DNA of 64,000 bases from Bryoerythrophyllum caledonicum (GCA_963971425.1 OZ020525.1:16560187-16624186); one strand, 5' to 3'; positions 1 through 11,545 are shown, counted from the first letter of the stretch. The notes: a model not told the origin generated them from the sequence alone. A program made the numbers and translations.

Positions 1-618
1 TCCATCTATCTTGTGCACATTACCTACTCCTCTTGAAGTTAAACAACTCCAAAACATGACTAAACCTCCTCCATGTTTCACAGTTTGTTTGACAACATGA
101 CTTGGAAGGTTCTTTTTATCACAAATCCAACACCAAGTCCTTCCATCGGAATTAAAACAATTGACTCTTGTCTCATCACTAAAAACGACCCTCTCCCAAT
201 CACTAGCTGTCCAATACTTGTATATTTTAGCAAAAGCTAGTCTATCTTTCACATTCTTGGCAGACAAAGCTGGCTTGGAAACCTTCTCTATTGCCCCTAA
301 ACTTGCGTCTCTCAAAGCATTTCTCACTGTTTCAACACAAACATCCACTCCCGTCTCAGTTTTGAGTGCTCTTGTTGCTTGAACTGCACTCTCCAACCTA
401 CCTACAGTCATTAAGCGTACAACAAATCTCTTCTCATAACTTTTTAAAACCTTTGGACGCCCTCCTTTTGACATGTCAATGTTCTCAAAGCATTTCTTTC
501 TAATTCTATTCACCGTAGACTGCAGCAATCCCACTGCTTGTGCTACTTTTCTACTACTGAAATTCTTCTGCAAAAGCGCAACTACATTCAACTCTTTTTC
601 GTTTGAAATGGACCTCAT
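1..618 (-). CDS. Tc1/mariner-like transposase, N-terminal part (runs off left edge)
   Basis: An uninterrupted reading frame of 206 codons starts at an ATG at 618 and leaves the window at base 1. The N-terminal half has the two helix-turn-helix regions expected for DNA binding by Tc1-type transposases, separated by a GRPK motif (GRP hinge). Near the left edge it reads VVFSDETRVNCFNSDGR, which matches the first catalytic aspartate block of the Tc1 DDE domain (typically TDESKFNLFGSDG). The second Asp and the Glu/Asp lie outside the window. Tc1-type enzymes cut and paste DNA at TA dinucleotides. No stop or frameshift is visible in this half, so the copy could be young. Plant mariners usually have the DD39D plant-type signature; this block looks more like the Tc1 branch. 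Confidence 0.85.
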   Translation of the reverse strand, partial: MRSISNEKELNVVALLQKNFSSRKVAQAVGLLQSTVNRIRKKCFENIDMSKGGRPKVLKSYEKRFVVRLMTVGRLESAVQATRALKTETGVDVCVETVRNALRDASLGAIEKVSKPALSAKNVKDRLAFAKIYKYWTASDWERVVFSDETRVNCFNSDGRTWCWICDKKNLPSHVVKQTVKHGGGLVMFWSCLTSRGVGNVHKIDG

Positions 619-816
619 TGTGCCTCACAACTTCTCTAGACACACTAGAAACCTTCTACGCCCTCAGATGAACACCAACTACAAAAAAATTCACTCAAAA
701 CTGATCAAAATTGACAAAGTTTCACTCATCACAAGTTGCTTCAAAAGTGCTCAAAAAACAGAGTCTTTAAAGGCCGCCTCTCTTCCTAATCTCTCTCTCA
801 AATTCGACCGCCTGTA
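1..816 (-). mobile_element. Tc1-like transposon, 5' end with right-hand terminal repeat and TA
   Basis: Upstream of the transposase start (619-814) is an AT-rich leader ending in CAGGCGGTCGAATTTG read on the minus strand, directly next to a TA dinucleotide at 815-816. A TA target flanking a terminal repeat that starts CAG is the Tc1/mariner pattern. The other terminal repeat is outside the window, so the inverted repeat cannot be verified. Confidence 0.6.
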
Positions 817-959
817 GTGAGATTAGGATTATGTGGCATGAATCTACATAAAAATATCTTCAAACTATCACAGTTTCTAAGATTAGACAACTTCTAGAAT
901 GCCAGATGTTGTTGTCTAAAGTTGACAAAGTGAAACATTGACTCAGTATTTTGAGTCAG

Positions 960-1409
960 TGTATGTGAAGAAAACATCTCTACATGATTATTGATGATTT
1001 TCTTACTCTTGTTTACTTGATTCTATATGAAAATGTTCCAAATTAAAAACCAAAGTTTTCTATGTGATGTGAGAGATCAACAATCACAAAACCATGAAGA
1101 ATCTTTCTAAGACAAATTTCAATCAAAATTTAAGATCAAAATCATTTTGCATGTATATGAGATACAACATAGTATGTGGCATGGTATTCATTGTATTTTA
1201 GTGTATTTGACGTATTTTGCATTGTATTCCTAGCTTTTCCATGAGTTCTATAACTTCAAATCATATTTTGATTTTTGGAGAGTGTTTGGTAATGTGTGCG
1301 CAAATCTGAACCTCAAATTTCACAACCTAATTCATCATCGATTTCATGCAAATTGAGATTTAACACCTCTAGAGTCTACATTTGGGTATGGTGGGCTCCA
1401 AAGGGTTAA
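960..1409 (+). repeat. TTAA-element family 2, copy A (5' end unclear)
   Basis: This segment is homologous to 61215-61486 on the same strand and to about 44395-44835 in reverse orientation. Shared landmarks are the phrases TTGCATTGTATTCCTAGC and TCCATGAGTTCTAT. The right end is CTCCAAAGGGTTAA at 1396-1409, i.e. a terminal repeat starting TTAACCCTTTGGAG when read inward. It has no coding capacity. The left terminus is not found and may have been lost near the Tc1 insertion. Confidence 0.6.
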
Positions 1410-1732
1410 GCAACCCACTAGCAAAGATGAACACCAAGAAGCTACAAATTACATCAAATCCTTAGACTAATGGATCATTCTTGCTCTTCATTAATCTTTA
1501 AACGACAAAGCAACCGGAATGTTTTTGGGGAGCCACGGCTGATTCAACCGTTGGATTGATTTGCACTAGTCGAAACGGTTGTGCGCTATGCTTTCTTTCA
1601 TCTAACCCATATTTCCAATCTCCAATCAGTTGAGGCAATAACAAACTACAATGATTTCTGAGAAAAAAATGAACAATGAATGTACTCATTGTGTAGATGC
1701 TATTGTAGAGAATCTATTAGTTTGTAAAAAAA

Positions 1733-2487
1733 TTAACCCCTAAAGGACCAGAGTCTCCTTCGGGGGGATTTCTGATTTTGGGTAGGTTCCTAAAATTCGA
1801 AAAAAAATCCTTTTTCTCTGAAATTTTTATTCTAGATTGCCTCTGATAAGAGCTTCGTGGACATATTTTTATTTTATTTTTTGGATTTGTGGTTTGAAAG
1901 GTAGTACCACTTAAAGCCAAAAGTGGGGACACTGGGCACCTCCAAATTTTTTGACAAAAGTTTCTATTGACATTGAGATTTTTCACACATATAAAGAATA
2001 TTTCCTTTTCCTGGAAATTTTCAAAAAAAAATCTTGTCTTTAGTGTAAAAAGGCATTTTATTCCAAGTCAAACATTTTCACACATTGTCGGGCAACGGTG
2101 GAAAAAAACTTCATATTTTCTACATAAAACCTAGAGATCTTCATATTTTTCACTTTTTATTTTTTCAACAACAATATGTGGTGAAAACCTTCAGATTGAC
2201 CGTTTGGATTATCGTTTGAATACATACGTAGTTCACAAAAAATAAAACGTGAAATGGCAATTTTTGAACCTCCACTCCTTGCACACTTGTTTTGAATATG
2301 CTACACCCCTTTTTTACCTCTAAAAATTGGTATGTTGGGAAATAACATCATGCTTAAGACAATGATAAAAGATTTAGACCTTGTACAATGCACAAATTTG
2401 ATACAAAGTGAAGTCATGTCTCTTTTTGGCAGTGGGAGTTTTGGACTGGTTTTAGAGCGAAAGTGGTCGTGGTCCTTTAGGAGTTAA
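1733..2487. mobile_element. TTAA-flanked non-autonomous DNA element, family 1 copy 1 (755 bp)
   Basis: The ends read TTAACCCCTAAAGGACCA and, from the other side, TTAACTCCTAAAGGACCA, a match at 17 of 18 positions. The interior shares blocks with five other copies in this window, for example ACATTGTCGGGCAA and CTACACCCCTTTT. No transposase is encoded. TTAA target plus CCC-starting terminal repeats is the hallmark of piggyBac-type elements; assignment to that superfamily is inference. Confidence 0.8.
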
Positions 2488-2562
2488 GGGCCTCGTGCAT
2501 GGCCTCGTCGTTATAGGATTAAAGTGTAGTTGTGCCCCTTTCCACCACATCAAAATCTGCAA

Positions 2563-2785
2563 CTACACTAAAGTTGGTATTTTGTGTTAAGCACAGTAAA
2601 TGACTTGTATGTGCTATAAGTTTCTATTCTTGCTGAATATTTTTACCACCTATGTTTACAATGATTCTCCTCTCTAAATAGTATGAATAGATATGCTCTT
2701 AGTAAAAATATTCACCAAGAGTAAAAAGTTATAGCCTTTATAAGTCATTTACTGTGCTTAACACAAAATACCAACTTTAGTGTAG
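2563..2785. mobile_element. Foldback MITE, copy 1 (223 bp)
   Basis: The two ends are near-perfect inverted repeats of about 45 bp: CTACACTAAAGTTGGTATTT at the left and its complement at the right end. The unit has no coding capacity. A second member lies at 6138-6359. If the flanking TA is the target duplication, the terminal repeat starts CACTAAA, which would fit a mariner-type MITE; this is uncertain. Confidence 0.8.
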
Positions 2786-3709
2786 TTTGTACTGACAATT
2801 AATGCGTTGTTAGAATCAATCTGGATCAAAGCGTTGTTGTGTTTGAAACAAATTAGAGCTTTCGCGTATTGTCATGTGCAACATGTCTCAAAAGTGTCGT
2901 AAACAACTATATCCATACTATACCCAAGTTTTGGTGTAGTGTTTACACATAAGATAGTCATTCATGAGTTGTAACATTCCTTGGTTCTTAGATTCTTTGC
3001 CAGATGGCTGTATGTGCTGCATCAACTTTTGCATTTGCACCATCGTTTAAGCAGAAAAATCCAAAAGTGTTGCATGGCTAGTTTCCAGCGTGAAGTAGAA
3101 GGCACAATGGGATCTCATTATTGCATAGTAACAGTGTTAATTGCACAAGTGGGGACCATTGAAACAACCCGTAAAACCTTGAACCTTAAACCCAACAAGG
3201 GCTACAAGTAGCTAATCCTTGAGATATATTCTCATGCACCCTTCCTCATGCCTTTTCTTTTCATTGATTTATGCATCAACGTATGGCAAAAGTCTTCCAA
3301 AAGCAAGTCAAAGATTCCCGGGTCCAATTGTTAAGAGTTTCCTAATGACATGGCATTTCACAAATCATGCAAGTGTGATGTACTGTACAAGGAATGTGAA
3401 ACCAATGCACTTGGATGTGGAATTTCAATTACACTACACCGTTCCGTGAATATAGTGTAGACAAGACTATTTGAAATTTCCTACACTAATTGAAAATTTA
3501 CATGCAATTGTTGACTGACACACACTTGCTTGAGAACAAATACCCAATCAGAACTTGGCATGCACATGCTTTGATGGAAATTAGTGTGAGTGATCTACAT
3601 CAATAATCCCTCTACACTATATTCAGTGTTTAGTGTACTAGATTTTCCAATGGCCAAGGTGGCGACAATCAATATTTACCTCTTCTCTTTGAATGTTTTT
3701 CTTCTCTTT
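2786..3709. other. Non-coding stretch
   Basis: No convincing gene is seen. Several short TAGTGTA/TACACTA motifs (about 2930, 3433-3460, 3612-3635) suggest eroded pieces of the foldback MITE family, but no complete unit can be delimited. Confidence 0.4.
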
Positions 3710-4558
3710 TTAACCCCTCAAGAACAATATGTCCTTGTGGGGGACAAATCAATTTTGGGCAGGTTCTTGAAAATCCATTTTTGAAAGTAACTTGAAATTT
3801 TTTAGTGAGAATAGGAATACGGATTATCTTTGAGGGGATTTTTTCTTTTCTTTTTTTGGACTTATAAGAAAACAATTTTGGTGCTTCAAACATAAAAAGC
3901 TAGAGTCTTTTGGCAGCTGGGTAGGGTATTATGAAGATGAATAGTGCTATTGCAAAGTTAACAATTGCACTTTTTTTAGGCGGGTAGTAGTGAAGGAAAA
4001 TTCTTGGCAACCTTCATTGTTTTCACTTTAAAATGAATAGAAATTATTGATTTGATTTTTTTAAACTTTTTTTCTTCTATTGTTAGAATAAGTCATAATA
4101 ATTCTATTCACCGTTTGAATTTTAGATCCAACAATTATTTCTTCATTTAAAAATTAAAACTGCTTCCCTAAGTAAAGGCACACTTTGTATACCCCTAGTC
4201 ATTGCAGGGCATTTTTCTTATCGTAAACACCTCCATTACTTGTGATTTTTGGTGTGCAATGACCTAAACACAAGGTAGAACACTACAAAAATTTTCCATT
4301 ATCTTGAGTCAAAGTACGTTGAACCTGTCTAGGCACAGTAGAAAAAACAACTTTTCACTCTTCAATTGCATGTATCTTTCAATCCGTGCGGTCAAAATTT
4401 ACAAAACTTTTAGGGTGTCTTCTTATAGTAGTTAGCTTGAGGATCCAAGGGTTAGAAATAGTAAAACATTGTTTGAATAAGTCTAATAATATCTCATCTC
4501 AAAGTGGCAGTTTTGAGTGGTTTTGGTGAAGCACAAGACCCGGTCCTTTAGGGGTTAA
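3710..4558. mobile_element. TTAA-element family 1, copy 2 (849 bp)
   Basis: The left end is TTAACCCCTCAAGAAC and the right end is GGTCCTTTAGGGGTTAA. The subterminal region (TTTTGGGCAGGTTCTTGAAA) aligns with copy 1 (TTTTGGGTAGGTTCCTAAAA). The interior is diverged but retains the family composition. It is non-coding. Confidence 0.75.
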
Positions 4559-4686
4559 AGATTGAACTATGGCAGATTCACATGGGGAGTTCACAGAATT
4601 ATTGGAGGCGCATCCCAATTCCAGCGAATAAAGCCCTGCTCAAATTACAAGGAGCCTGTCTCAACTGCCCTTTGTCATGAAACCAG

Positions 4687-4788
4687 GGCATTTTTTCACT
4701 GCAATCAAGGACATTTTCCAAGGCAGCAAGGAATTCCGGCATTTTTTCACTGCTATCAAGGACATGTTTCAAGGCAGCAAGGAATTGT
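4687..4788 (+). repeat. 51-bp tandem duplication
   Basis: Two copies of a 51-bp unit lie side by side, both starting GGCATTTTTTCACTGC and ending AAGGCAGCAAGGAATT, with a few substitutions. No gene is associated. Confidence 0.8.
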
Positions 4789-5154
4789 AGCATGGGACGG
4801 CTGCTCAAAATGCCATGCATGTCGTCTCAGCCACGTCAAAAATGAACATGAATGAGGTGGTTGGTTTCTTCCATTCCTTGACTCGTTTACCATCCTTCTC
4901 ATCCATTGGATTCTTAACCTTCATCCAGTATATTTCCAAAATTCATCCATTGGATTTCGAATTTGGACCTCTCACTCTTCAGTCTTTGGCTTCTCTCTCT
5001 TCCTCCATTGTATTCACTCTTCATCAATACGCTTCTCACTTTTCATCCACATACACCTCCGTCTTCATCCATAGGCTTGGCGAGTGGTTGGGCCGCCCTT
5101 GAATTAAGCTCACGCACATGTGTGCAGATGAGTCTACGTTGGGGCTTGAACAAT

Positions 5155-5797
5155 TGGTGGTGGGCCCCACTAAATAGAAGGTTAATATGGATGTAATTTT
5201 AAAAGTATAAATTGGTTTGTAGTGTAAACATGTTGGGAACTCTTTGGAAACAGGAGAACGCTAGGAACACACTTGGAAAAAAGTTGGGGAACTTTGGGGA
5301 ACAACACGAGAACTCATAGGGAACACATTTGGAATGTTGTGTTAATAATATGGTTAAAAAGGTAAATCAGAAGAGGGTAATCAAATGGTTTGGTTAGGAA
5401 CCATATCATATTTTACCATGAAAATGGTGTGGGCATGAAGAGCCCTATCCAGTCTTTTAGGGAACAGAAGCATACACACATGAGCACCATACGGTGCTGT
5501 GAGGTACCAAATCCGACTTCTACAGGACCGGGTTTGGTGTCTCACACCAAGATTGGGTTGAGGTGAAATCTAGTTTGGTTACGAACCAAACCATTTGTTT
5601 ACCCTTCTTTGATTTTACAATTTTTACCATATTTGTAATGTATCCGTTCTGAGTGCGTTCCCACATTGTTCTCATGTGTTCCCAATCTTCCCAAGTGCGT
5701 TCCCAAGCAAGTTCCCAAGTGGTCGATCCCTATTGTTCTCAATGTGTAACTTTTAATGTTGAAAAACAAAATTTCATGTCAAGTGGGGCCCACCATC
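5155..5797. repeat. Long imperfect inverted repeat (about 0.65 kb foldback)
   Basis: The left half mirrors the right half over most of its length. The outer arms are GGTGGTGGGCCCCAC at 5155-5169 and GTGGGGCCCACCATC at 5782-5796. Middle arms are rows of GGGAAC/GTTCCC motifs (5235-5335 and 5650-5740). The inner arms are AAATGGTTTGGTTAGGAACC (5384-5403) and its near-complement GGTTACGAACCAAACCATTT (5577-5596). A transcript across it would form a long hairpin. It could be a foldback transposon or an inverted duplication. Confidence 0.75.
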
Positions 5798-6137
5798 TGA
5801 CGTTGGGGTCCGGATTGGAGCTTCGTCTGGTTGCATGAACGTTTGCTTCATATCTGGGAGATGAAGCTCCATATGGTCGTCATGATCGTCTACCTAATAG
5901 GTACTCCACGGGCGCCTCCTATGTCCCCGCCTGACCAAGTTGCAGCACCCGGCCGAGGGGTTGCACTACGACGAACCCTGTCATTTTTCACTAACTATTT
6001 CAAGGATTTTCTGAGCAGGGGAGTCAATTAGGTCACAAAGAACAAAAAAAGAAAACGCTTTTCGGATTTTTAGTGAGCGACCCTTCTAAATGAAAAATGA
6101 TGGTGTTCGTAGCAGTGTGGGTGCCGATGCCCCCTCG

Positions 6138-6359
6138 CTACACTAAAATTGAGAATTAGTGTTAAACACAGTAAATGATCTAAAATGTTAATAAGTTTTT
6201 ACTTGTGATGAATGTTTTAACCGACAATGTTTCCAATGATTCCCCTCGTTGAATAGTATCAATAGTGGTGCTCATTGTAAAAACCTTCATCTAAAGTAAA
6301 AACTTATAGCATTTACAAATTAATTAGTGTGGTCTCACTAATTCTCAATTTTAGTGTAG
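6138..6359. mobile_element. Foldback MITE, copy 2 (222 bp)
   Basis: The ends are CTACACTAAAATTGAGAATT and its complement AATTCTCAATTTTAGTGTAG. The length and the inner blocks (TAAACACAGTAAATGA, CCAATGATTC) match the copy at 2563-2785. It is non-coding. Confidence 0.8.
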
Positions 6360-7579
6360 CTGCAAGCCAAACCCAAATTTTTCCTAGTGCTATTCATAAA
6401 GGGTAGACGCTGTAGAATGACGGGTCCACTTGGTCATGGAAACCTTGTGTGTTTTTGAAGGGCAGGTGTTGAATATTAGTCGGTCATGTTTGTCGCCCAC
6501 TACAACGTCCACTTGCAGTGCCACTCATTTTGATGTTGAGTCTGAACTTGCAGGACCATTGCACAAACCGATGTACTAGTGCCGGGTCTGTGTATACTGT
6601 TCGTTTCATTGCCATTGCATCAAGTTTGAGAACCAGTCCAGGCTTGAAATTGTCATGTTGCTTAGGAGGACGATTTCAGGTACGAAGAATGACCAAGGGA
6701 GTAGCAAGTGAGCTCGTTTCCCAGAAGTGCTACTGTGATAATTTGGTTGCTCTTTCTCTATCACAAGCTTCATGTCTGTTTGATTTAATGCAAGACGAAT
6801 ATCTCCATGTTTGGACTATAATATAACCTTGAGATCTATGTGTTCAAATCCTACCACGTGAACTTGCCTTTGCAAGTTGGCAATGGTTGTACTTACAGCG
6901 GCAGTGCCTACATCACCGTACGTTTACTGAATTCACCCACTGCAATATTGAATGTGTCAAAGCTTGTTACAGCACCCGCATCACCCCCGTTTAGCTTCTG
7001 CTCAGAACCTTCGAAAGAAAAACGCTCATCTCAAACCTATGATGGAACAAAATGATGACATCACAACCACCAAAATTTGATTGTTTATGATCCTTGCCCA
7101 TGTTCTCAATCAATCAGCTCGATTGCTTATCCTCTAATCCAACAAAATGTAGGACAAGATCTAGTAGAAAGTAATCGTGATAAATTCCTAAAACATTGCA
7201 GCCAACTGCACTTTCAAGACGCTCGCAATTCTGTTTACAGAAAGCTCCAATTTATAGTACGCAGAGAAAGGCGAGTCAGGGATTACAGTAAACTTAGAAA
7301 CTCAGTTTTTTATCCTAATTTTTTTGAGATTCTTTTTTATTGCAGAACAGTAGTAGTGCAAAGGTAGCAGCAATCAGCCCAATGTGAGCCTTGCACTCTC
7401 AGACACAAACATGAAATATCAGTGGGCTCTATCTCATGTGGGGATCATAAGTAGTTTCTAGAACTAGGCCACAATCTAGTAAATCAGTCGAATTTCTTAA
7501 GAATCATCTGTATATGTCAAAAACTAGTCGCCAACTCAGATAATATGTACATGTACACGCAGTCATGTTATCTACCAAA
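6360..7579. other. Intergenic stretch downstream of the HMA-domain gene
   Basis: No gene or clear repeat can be supported. Part of it should be the 3' untranslated region of the minus-strand HMA gene that stops at 7580, but no obvious polyadenylation signal decides its end. Confidence 0.4.
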
Positions 7580-9196
7580 TCAATACGCTCGCATCTGCTG
7601 TGGCTTCACCTGCTGCCAAAGCTCCGCTGTCTTCTTCACTCGTCTCACTCGCTTCAGAACATTTTCCGGCTTCACGTTGCCGTACACGATCACCTTCCTA
7701 CTCCACTGGTCGCACAAAACGCTCTCCACACCTACAGAAAGAGCAAAAAATGTCAGAAAACAGTGTAACCATGAACATCAATGGGCATGTCGGAGTAGTA
7801 GTACTCACCATCCATGTACTCTAAGCAGTCCTTGACTTTCTGCTCGCAACTGTCGCAGCAAAGGGGTACTTTGAGTTCCACGCCCTTGCACTGGCTGCTG
7901 CCATATTGCTGCAGAAAAACACATGTACGATATGTTAGCGGAGTCCTAAAACAGTTAAAAAATTTGCTAGAAAGATGGAGGTGGGAAAAGGCTCACCACT
8001 AGCTTGTTCTGCTGCTGCTGATGTCCATGGTTTGATGTTTTGGAGCTAGATTTCTTCGCGTTGTAGCCGTACCCTTCGTTGTCCGAGTCAGAGCTTGAGC
8101 TGTTGCCATCTTGGAAGCGAAGCAGCTTGGAAATCATGCTACGCTGGGACTTGTGGCCACCACTGGATTTCTTCGACGAGGCGGAGTTGTAGCTGCTGCC
8201 ATAGTTGTTGTGATTGTTGTTGTTGCCGCTGCCCTTGGAATTACCCGACTTCGAGTAAGCGACGTTTTGGTTCATGTTGCCGTGCTTGAACTGAGAGTTC
8301 TTCGTGGCCCACTTCGCTCCATTGTTGCTGCCGTTCTCGTAGTACTCCTCGTCCGAATCCTCTGAGCTCGAGTCGTACTGCCGCAGCCACTGCTGCTGCT
8401 TTGTGTTGCTGCCTTGCTTCACCAATTTCACACCTTGAGACGACGACTTCATGTTCTCGTACCCGTTCTGGTACCCGTTGCTGTTGTTCCCAAACTGGTT
8501 GCTGGAACCGCTCATCTTGCTGTTGCCTTGGTTGCCATGGTTGCTGTGGTTGCCTTGGTTGCCTCCCATGGTCACGTTGTTGGTTTTGATGTGATCTGTG
8601 CCTCGGTTGTGGGAGATCGGCATGTATCCCTGGTCCATGTAGCGGTACTGGTCGTTCATCATGAAGTTGTTGTTGCCACGGTCGAGCTGGGGATGGTTGA
8701 CAGAGCGTACCCAGGTGTCATCCTGGCTCATTGGGCGCGGCGGCGCACCATAGCCCACACCCTGGAAGTTGTAAGGCGAGCGCCGGTACATGTCCACGCC
8801 GATGTCGTCGCGACTACTCTCGGGCCTCTTGTAAGCGTATTGCTGCTGCAGCTGCCTCCCCATCGCCATCTGCTTGTGACCTGCGTAGTAGTCGTCGAAC
8901 GCCGACACAGGCGTCATCCGCTGGTCCATCCAGTATGGCACTGGCTCACTTCGCCCATAAAAAACCTGAACCCCCAAAAAAACACACAAAAACATTACTC
9001 TCCACATACACATCACTATTCTCCTCAAATCACACGCACAAAAAACATGACTCTCCACAACAACACTTACACATCAGAAAACCAACTTAATTTCCTCACT
9101 GGCAGCATTGGCATAGAATTCTACCTCGTCCAATGGCATGAGCCCATAGTTGCTGTTGTAGAAGGGCCGAGGATCGTAGGAGTATTGCCCTGCCAT
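7580..9196 (-). CDS. Low-complexity protein with C-terminal heavy-metal-associated (HMA) domain, 4 exons
   Basis: I join four exons on the minus strand: 9196-9125, 8965-7997, 7908-7809 and 7731-7580, giving 430 residues. All introns have GT-AG ends with good donors (GAG|GTAGAA, GTG|GTGAGC, GATG|GTGAGT) and consistent phases 0, 0 and 1. The N-terminus is MAGQYSYDPRPFYNSNYGL. The large second exon is Asn/Ser/Gly/Gln-rich and probably disordered. Exons 3 and 4 encode the HMA fold, with VELKVPLCCDSCEQKV (the CxxC is CDSC) followed by DGVESVLCDQWSRKVIVYG and ending in QQMRAY. HMA domains bind copper, zinc or similar ions in chaperones and plant HIPP/HPP proteins. There is no C-terminal CaaX box, so it is not a typical isoprenylated HIPP. 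The exon 1 to 2 junction is the least certain part. Confidence 0.82.
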
Positions 9197-9592
9197 CACA
9201 AGCTGCACGGTTTCGCTACCACTTCTGCACCACTAAAAACTCAAGATGGACCTGCCGATGTAGATCTCAAGCACAGAGACATGCAAGTGCTCTCAAGAAC
9301 AAAGCGAGCCACTGTAACTCCCCTCAACAATCACTCTATGTGTACGGGACACGAGAAATCAATAACACAGGACAGTCTGTAATTCAAAACTCGCAGTTGA
9401 ACGCAAAATGATGGCTGAGGAGATGAATGTCTACACTAAGCTGAGGACATGAAAGCATGCAACAAGCTGTATGCTGAAGAAATGAAAGTACTATGTGTCT
9501 TGCTCTCTCTCTCAGTGTAGATCAATGATCAGCGCACAGCGTCTTGCAAGTGCAAGAGGTGGTGTGTGAGGGAAGCAAAGGTCTGGCCAGCT

Positions 9593-9600
9593 TACTTATA
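9593..9600 (-). promoter_or_regulatory. Possible TATA box of the HMA-domain gene
   Basis: Read on the minus strand this is TATAAGTA, about 400 bp upstream of the ATG at 9196. A pyrimidine-rich stretch lies between (9500-9515), so the 5' untranslated region would be about 370 nt. This rests on motif and position only. Confidence 0.35.
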
Positions 9601-10930
9601 CTGTGGCAACTGCCCGGGAGCGAGCAAGCAGGGACCCACTACAGAAATGGAACCCACCTCGAAAGACTGGCTCCGCAACTTGCCAGTGTGTACATGTGTG
9701 TGTCTGAACGGGGACAGGAATTTCAGTGCCAGAGGAAGAGTGTGTTCACAACACGTTCGCACAAATTATTACTGAGGGCAGCAAAAAGGTAATGAATCGC
9801 TCTAACAGAAATGCATGTATGGTACTATAATGCAAGCCATGGCCATGGTGTGAACTTTTTTGGTATGCGTTCATTTTTATGGGGTGATTGTACCATTGTG
9901 TTAGAATTTGTGGTAAAGGTCTTGTTATCAATTCCATGGTGTGGATGATTTGCGAAAAGAGTGAGGTGCATTAGAAGACCAGGCCATAAATTTGCGAGAT
10001 TGGCATGTTGTACAAAACGATGCGTGCATATTAGTGGCAGAGGACGCTGCTCGGGCACGGACCCGTTCTTAGCTCAGAGTTCAGCCACAGGTGTATAATT
10101 AAACTGCCTCTAATTTTAGCAAGAATGTGCTACTTTGGCAGCAGAGGGGATGCAGTAGCTTTTTTTTTTTTTTTTTTTTTTTTTTGCTATGCATGACTTT
10201 TCGAACATCTTTGGTTGAAAAGTGGGGGCTGTTTTTCGTGTTGCGGAATCTGGTTGTTGGTACTACTTATACAACTGTATACTCTCTGCTGCCAAAGTGG
10301 CAGAATTATGCAACCAACTTTGCGTTTGGAAGTGTGAAAAACGTTTTTCTTTCTTGTGTGTATGGGCTCAAACATCCAGGAGCGTGAGGAATGCCAAAAT
10401 TTTGCCAGATTTCGAGAAAGGGTGGGCGGTTTCAGGACAATCCATGAAGTAAAACAGGGACTATTCTACACAAAATACAATGGAAAATTCTAAAATACTA
10501 TTTAGATTCTAATATAAATAGAAACCGAGTTCTCGAACGAATGCAAGGCCGAAAGACAGTTCGAAAACAGGGTTTGAATAGATTCCTAATTTTGGAATGT
10601 CGGTCAGGTTTGGAGATTCTGCTTTCTATTATCTCATATATGTTAATGGCATATCCAATCATAAACATGCAAAAGATATTTCTTCCGTGAGCAGTGACAA
10701 ACATTTTGGCTTCTCCAATGAGCTTTTTCATCAGATTGCTTACAAATATCTCCAAAACTAAATATTATGACACATTTCCCACCAGTTACAAGAGACAGTT
10801 TTCTTTGACCAATAATTTGTCATAAACCTTGGACCAAGTTTGTTTTATGGGGTTTGTCAAAGCCAACTTCCGCAATGATTTGCATATGGCTAAGGAATCA
10901 TGTCCAAGTCGTTGAAACAAGGTTTCCCAT
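9601..10930. other. Intergenic stretch with a 26-bp T run
   Basis: No gene can be supported. A homopolymer of 26 T lies at 10160-10185. Read on the minus strand it could be the poly(A) tail of a small retroposon, but no body or target duplication is apparent. Confidence 0.4.
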
Positions 10931-11322
10931 TTAATCCTTAATGGTCAGTGTGGGACCATATATACGGTCATGTATTTTACTATTGACATACATATCAAAA
11001 TGTATCAAATTTAGAAAGACATACACCTTTGGATTGAAGATTCTTAAATTAATGTCTTTCATTTGGAGGTCATTTCAATATCTAAACCTTATCATGCTCA
11101 AATACAACACCATACATGTGGAATATTGTGTCATTTTGCAACTTCTCAAGCATGTAGTAGGTGCAATAATGATCTAAATTAGAATTGTCATGTGTCATTG
11201 GATCAAGCTCAACACAAATACAAACTTTTGTAACTATTGTATACATCAATTCTTACACCTTATATGTCAAACACACAAAAAATATCATGTTGCAACCCAA
11301 ATGTGGCTTCTTTGAGGGTTAA
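10931..11322 (+). mobile_element. TTAA-element family 3, copy A (about 390 bp)
   Basis: The left end is TTAATCCTTAATGGTCAG and the right end is CTTTGAGGGTTAA. The first 240 bp is homologous in reverse orientation to 48660-48895, including the block ACACCTTTGGATTGAAGATT (11019-11038). It is non-coding. Confidence 0.65.
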
Positions 11323-11545
11323 TCCCTGAAAGACCAAAGTATTTTAGAGAAATTTCTACTCCATTGATTAAAGGTTGCCCTTATGAACTTTCTAAGAATG
11401 TAACAATAGGATCTTTTTTTGAACTTATATGAGAGGATGTGGTAAAGTTTTTGTGAATTTTGACCGTACGGATCGAAAAATAATTGCAGTGTGAGGGAAT
11501 ACTTTTGTTCCCCAAACGGACACTTGGTCCTTTGAATGTTACTTC
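11319..11545. mobile_element. Short TTAA element abutting the previous one
   Basis: It begins TTAATCCCTGAAAGACCAAAG, sharing its TTAA with the element on the left, and ends CACTTGGTCCTTTGAATG, which is nearly the inverted complement. The right TTAA has decayed. It is probably a deletion derivative related to family 1. Confidence 0.45.

Noticed and set aside
8414-9382. A 322-codon plus-strand frame opposite the HMA-domain gene
   Set aside because: It is antisense to the low-complexity exon and crosses the well-formed intron 1; the product is Val/His/Leu-biased with no domain.
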